A stretch of 64,000 bases of DNA, from the NCBI RefSeq assembly GCF_031755915.1, contig NC_083379.1, positions 41,796,001-41,860,000 of the forward strand. Direction: 5' to 3'. Shown piece after piece: positions 59,601-64,000 of the stretch; positions within the stretch are counted from its first letter, which is position 1, and every line of letters starts with the position of its first letter. The stretch comes from Ziziphus jujuba. Lineage: Eukaryota > Streptophyta > Magnoliopsida > Rosales > Rhamnaceae. A model generated the notes under the pieces. That model saw only the letters and a list, made by a program, of their open reading frames with translations. It was not told the origin of the DNA and made no database searches. The translations under genes were made by a program, and so were the position numbers.

Positions 59601-62600
59601 GTAACGCGTTTTGTAGGTTTCATAATGTTTAATGGGGGTGGTATTTACCATATAACAAAAACTTTAGAATTATAAAAATATTAATTTCAATATTAAAAAA
59701 TATTTTATTTCAAATTTACAAATTATTAATTGGTATTTTTTAGATAGGAACCATATCTTTTGTCTTTTTTTTATTATTTATTCATCTTCATTATTGATAT
59801 AATATCATCTTATTTAAAAATATTAAAAAATTAAAAAAAACTAAATAAAATAAAATAATTTTTAAATTGAAATAAAATTATATAAAATATTAGTGTCTAT
59901 TTAGTATAGTTAATGAAAGTAAAATTTAATCTTTAGAAATTTATATACTAGAAATTTTTTTAAAATTTTTTATTAAAAAATTAATAAGTATTTAATTATA
60001 AATAAAAAATACTTATTAAATTTGTATATAAGCTAAAAAAAAAAATTCTAAATAGAATCAAAATTTGAGCTTCTGTTTATTTTTTTTATCAATAAATACT
60101 TATTAATTTCTATTAAATATTTTTATTTTTTAACAAAAAATATTTTAACTTTAAAATAAAAATTTTAACCAAAAAAACATTTATATCAAACAAATTCTTA
60201 ATATCATATAGACCTTTTATATTTTATCTACATTTCAAAAATTACCCTGTAGTTTTAAACAATTCAGAAACTTACATATGAAAACACAATTCTCTCTCCT
60301 ACATAGCATCATAAAATGACTTAACTACCGTAGGAACTAAACACAAAAACTTCATAATTACTTATACTGTTATACATTTAATATCATATGCGCCCACTTT
60401 TATTCGTTAATATTTTAACAAATACAATTATAATAAAAAATTAATTTATTTAATTTTATTAATTTATTATTCTCATATTTTATTATATTATTTCAAAATG
60501 TGCCAACTACAATGGAGATAAATTGTACATTTCAAATTTTTCACCACTTATTTTTTTTCTTTTTCTTTTCTTTTCTTTTCTTTTTTTGTTTTTTAACTTT
60601 CCTTCTTTCAACTTATTTTACTTTGTTTTAAATTATCTTTTCACTAACTATTATTTCTTTTGCGTCTCAGCGTTTTTTATATGTAAAATTTCCATTAAAA
60701 ATTTTTTATTTTCCTTTTTTTATTTTAAAAATTCCATTACTATTTTTCATCCAAAAAAAAAAAAACTGTTATAATTTATTTATTTATTTTTTTGATAGTG
60801 ATCTAATTTGTTTATAGACAAAGGGAATAGGTAAGATATGAGAAAATCTAGGAAATAAATTAATATGTTATCAAAAAATCTAAAAAAAAAAAAATGGATA
60901 TCAACCACAATGCTTACCCAGTTTAGATCAACCACATACAAAAATAAAAACAAAGAAGAAAAAGAAAAATAATATTCTTAATACCCAGAAAGAATCAGCC
61001 ACATTTCCCTCACCTTTTCCTGCTCCATAATACAAATCTACCATCCCGTTAAATTCTTCACCCAACATAGAAGGATAAGAATAAGAAGCAAAGAAGAATT
61101 CAAGATCATAAAATCAACAAAAATAAAATTAAAAAGAAAAGCAAAAAATTATCCAATATAGCTCCATGCGAGTCTGCAACTCGCTTCAAGACTTCAAGAT
61201 GAAACCAATTTCCTTAGTAACTGTATATAAAAATATAAAAAAAAAAATTAAAAAAAAAAAAACTTGTGAAGGAGGATTAATTACAACTGTGCAATCACCA
61301 AAATTACTAAAATTAAGTAGTGATAATAAAGGATGATTAATTACCATGTGCGACCACTTTTGCATATGGATCTATAACCCGAAAGAAAAATCACCAAAAG
61401 AAAAACTCAGAATCAATTACAAAACAAAAAATTTAATTGATCCAGAACAAGATTTAGCAAATATATTAAAAAAAACAAGATCATCAAGAGTTCCTTTTTT
61501 CTTTTTTTCTTTTTTTCTTTTTTTCTTTTTTAATCTTTTCTTGATCCAACAACGTGCGAATTCCAAATATTTGCTTACCTCATATTCCTCTTTTATGCCT
61601 TAGCTCAGAAGACGAATAAGAAAATAAAATTCCAAAAAAAAGTAAAAAGAAAAAGAAGAGGAAAAAGAGGAGGAAACTCAAAAGAAAAGCCAAAAAAATG
61701 CAAATAAAATCCAAAAAAAAATAAAAAAAAGGTAAAAAAGAAGAAGGAGAAGAAGAAAGACCTAAAAAAATAAAAAAAGAAGGAGGCGGCCCCAAAATAA
61801 ATCGAAACACAACAACCCATCCGTACTGTTATGCTGTTTCCTTTTGCTAAAATATTTATTTTTATTATATATAATAAATAATCATTTATTTATTTAAAAT
61901 GTTTTTTTATTTTTTATTCCCTCATATTATATTTCACCTTTTACAATACATATAAAACAAAAATGTCAACTTTTTCAAATTTTTAAAAATGTTCATTCAT
62001 GATTTTATCCATCTCTAGTTACAAAACAATTAATGGTAATCGATCAATAGTAAGGATATTTTTGAATAGTAAGGATATTTTTGAATTGTTTTAAATATTA
62101 GAATACTTGAGGACAGAAAATCTTCATCTCTTTTAGTATAGTGTTAATGTCATAATCTCTTTTAGTGTCCTAGCCATAACCGAAGTCTATGGCAATGCCA
62201 ACAAGGCGGAGCCACAACACAATCTTCACGGGGGGCCGAATTATTATTATTTTTAAACAAATATAAACTTATTAAAATTACATAAATTTTTATACACACA
62301 TTCAATGTAAAATATTTATTACTTATTATAGGTCATATTGATTAATTACTATATTATATGGAGAATATTCAAAAATTTAGATTCCAGCTTAGTTATTTTA
62401 TTTGATCCTCTAGAAAGCTTAGTTAATAGTTATTTTGTTTTGTTTTTTTTTTGTTTTTTTTTTTTTTTTTTTTTGGTGAAATGGTGTTTAAGCCAATTTA
62501 TAGGTTAATAATACAGACAATTGTTACTATTGAATTTTTCTTTTAAACAAATTGCATGGTTTGTCTTTCTGAAGAAAAAATGAACTTTGTTTTTAAATAT

Positions 62601-64000
62601 TTGTTTTAATCGTAAAGTATTATTTTCTAATTGAACATAATCTTAAAAACTTCCGAAAATTATATATTGAAAATTAAATACATAAAAGGAAAAAAATATA
62701 AGCACTTCAATTTGATGACTAATTATAGTATAAATGTTGATTATTACTAATTCACTATCAAAATTTTCATCAAAAACTAAATTATCTATTAAAAAAAAAA
62801 AAGATCATAACTATCTTATTAGATAATATACTAAACTTATGTACTGAGGGCCAAAATATTATTTCCACAAATATTGACTAAGCTTCCTTTAAAAAATATA
62901 TAGTATAAAAAAATTTAAAATCCTGGCGGGCCATGCCTCAAGGCCAGAAAATGCCAACCTGAGAATTGCCCCTCCCACAAGATCTCGTCTCCTCTCAGCC
63001 CAAACAAAATATTTAAATAAATAAATAAAAGACCTTCTGTCCTAGATATCCATAAAAAATAATATCTCAAGATTAATTAGTTTCCTTAATATTGTATCGT
63101 TTCAGCTTTATTCTAATGTATGGCCTCGTTCATCACGTGTCTCATGCAACACATGGATCCTTTTTCTTTCTCTCATTCTACTCTGTGTGCAGGTGGGCCC
63201 TGACCATTTGCAGAATGTGGGACCGCACAGGAATCTAGAATAATAGAGCCATTATATGCATAAAATGAGTTATATATGTGTTATTTTTTGTTTAAAATTA
63301 TTTATTTTTGTCAAAATTAAAAGGTATAAACTTTTTTAAAAAGAGGATCTGAAGAAAAATTATAAATATTATTTTTCTGAAAAAATAGACCATATATTAA
63401 TAAAAAAAAATTATTTTTTATCAGTTTTGATAAATCACAATTAAATGTGGCCGCTTTATTAAGGCAAAGTACTATGATAATGCATAGTGAATAGTATTAT
63501 TTACTAAAAAACAATTAGTAAAAATATTTTTTTTATAATTTTATATATCTTATATTATGGAAAGTGATTGATTTAAAAAGGAAAAATAGATTTTTGATTC
63601 ACATATATAACCAGTCCAATGTACAAGACCAAAATCAACAGTCATTGGTTGAAAAATATATATATTTATATATATATATATATATTCTATTTAGATCTAA
63701 CTAGCTTATACCAAAATCAATGAGCTTTTTGAGAAATTATCTCTATTAAAATAAATAAAAAAATTAAAAAAAAAAAAAACATTCCTCTTCTACATGGTTC
63801 TGTGACTTATGATTATTCCCTTTTGTTATTTTTCATAAACAATACAATTATAAGGTTTTTGTTAATATGCTTCCTTGATTTTATTTTACCATAAATCAGG
63901 CTCTATATGTTTTCTACTTACTCTTATATTTGTTTTGTTTTGTTTTCTTCTTGTTTTGTGTTTCTTATTTTTCTTTTTCTTATTATTATATTTTTTTTTA

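Larger units (their letters stand above)
55201..64000. other. Gene-free AT-rich DNA to window end
   Basis: 8.8 kb with no supportable gene. It contains (AT)n(GT)n at about 55431-55475, (AT)35 at 56000-56070, (AT)n at about 57270-57314, 58668-58713 and 63655-63686, (TTTTC)n at about 60558-60583 and many poly-A/T tracts. Frames rich in Phe, Ile or Lys read these tracts. Two repeat families are listed separately. Confidence 0.65.

Noticed and set aside
1..64000. tRNA, rRNA or known small RNA genes
   Set aside because: None recognised by eye on either strand; a covariance-model scan would be needed to exclude them.

Overview
This window is nuclear DNA of a flowering plant, almost certainly a eudicot and probably a rosid. 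The evidence is interrupted genes with GT..AG introns, AT-rich intergenic DNA full of (AT)n and poly-A/T tracts, plant-only families (GRAS, R2R3-MYB, chloroplast RSH) and plant retrotransposons. Nothing bacterial, organellar or viral was seen. Exon models below were built by hand by joining splice sites so that reading frames and known family motifs continue.

Left half (1-32 kb), host genes: exportin-T/PAUSED (minus, 3' end beyond the window edge), a ppGpp synthetase/hydrolase of the RSH2/RSH3 type (plus), TAF9 (minus), a small three-helix membrane protein (minus), an alpha/beta hydrolase with a complete catalytic triad (plus), an SP1/MULAN-like RING E3 ligase of the SPL2 type (plus), and an R2R3-MYB with a bHLH-interaction signature (minus). 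As I recall the Arabidopsis map, RSH3, TAF9 and SPL2 are neighbours on chromosome 1, so this looks like an old syntenic block.

Middle (34.2-44.9 kb): one 10.7-kb transposon with 82-bp terminal inverted repeats and a 5-bp flanking repeat. It carries an antisense-oriented Ulp1-like (C48) protease/DUF1985 gene with intact catalytic residues but two frameshifts, two host-gene fragments (a PPR-like one near the left end and the 3' end of a CCCH zinc-finger gene near the right end), and a 2.2-kb array of 255-bp units that reverses orientation in the middle. No transposase was found. This is the most unusual part of the window.

Right part (45-64 kb): an intact single-exon NSP1 GRAS gene (minus), flanked on both sides by degenerate fragments of itself. 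Further right are a broken F-box/FBA gene with an inserted LTR-like block, a 5'-truncated Ty1/copia element with one LTR, and a LINE fragment split by a complete 407-bp TRIM. From 55.2 kb to the end I see only AT-rich, repeat-laden DNA with no supportable gene.
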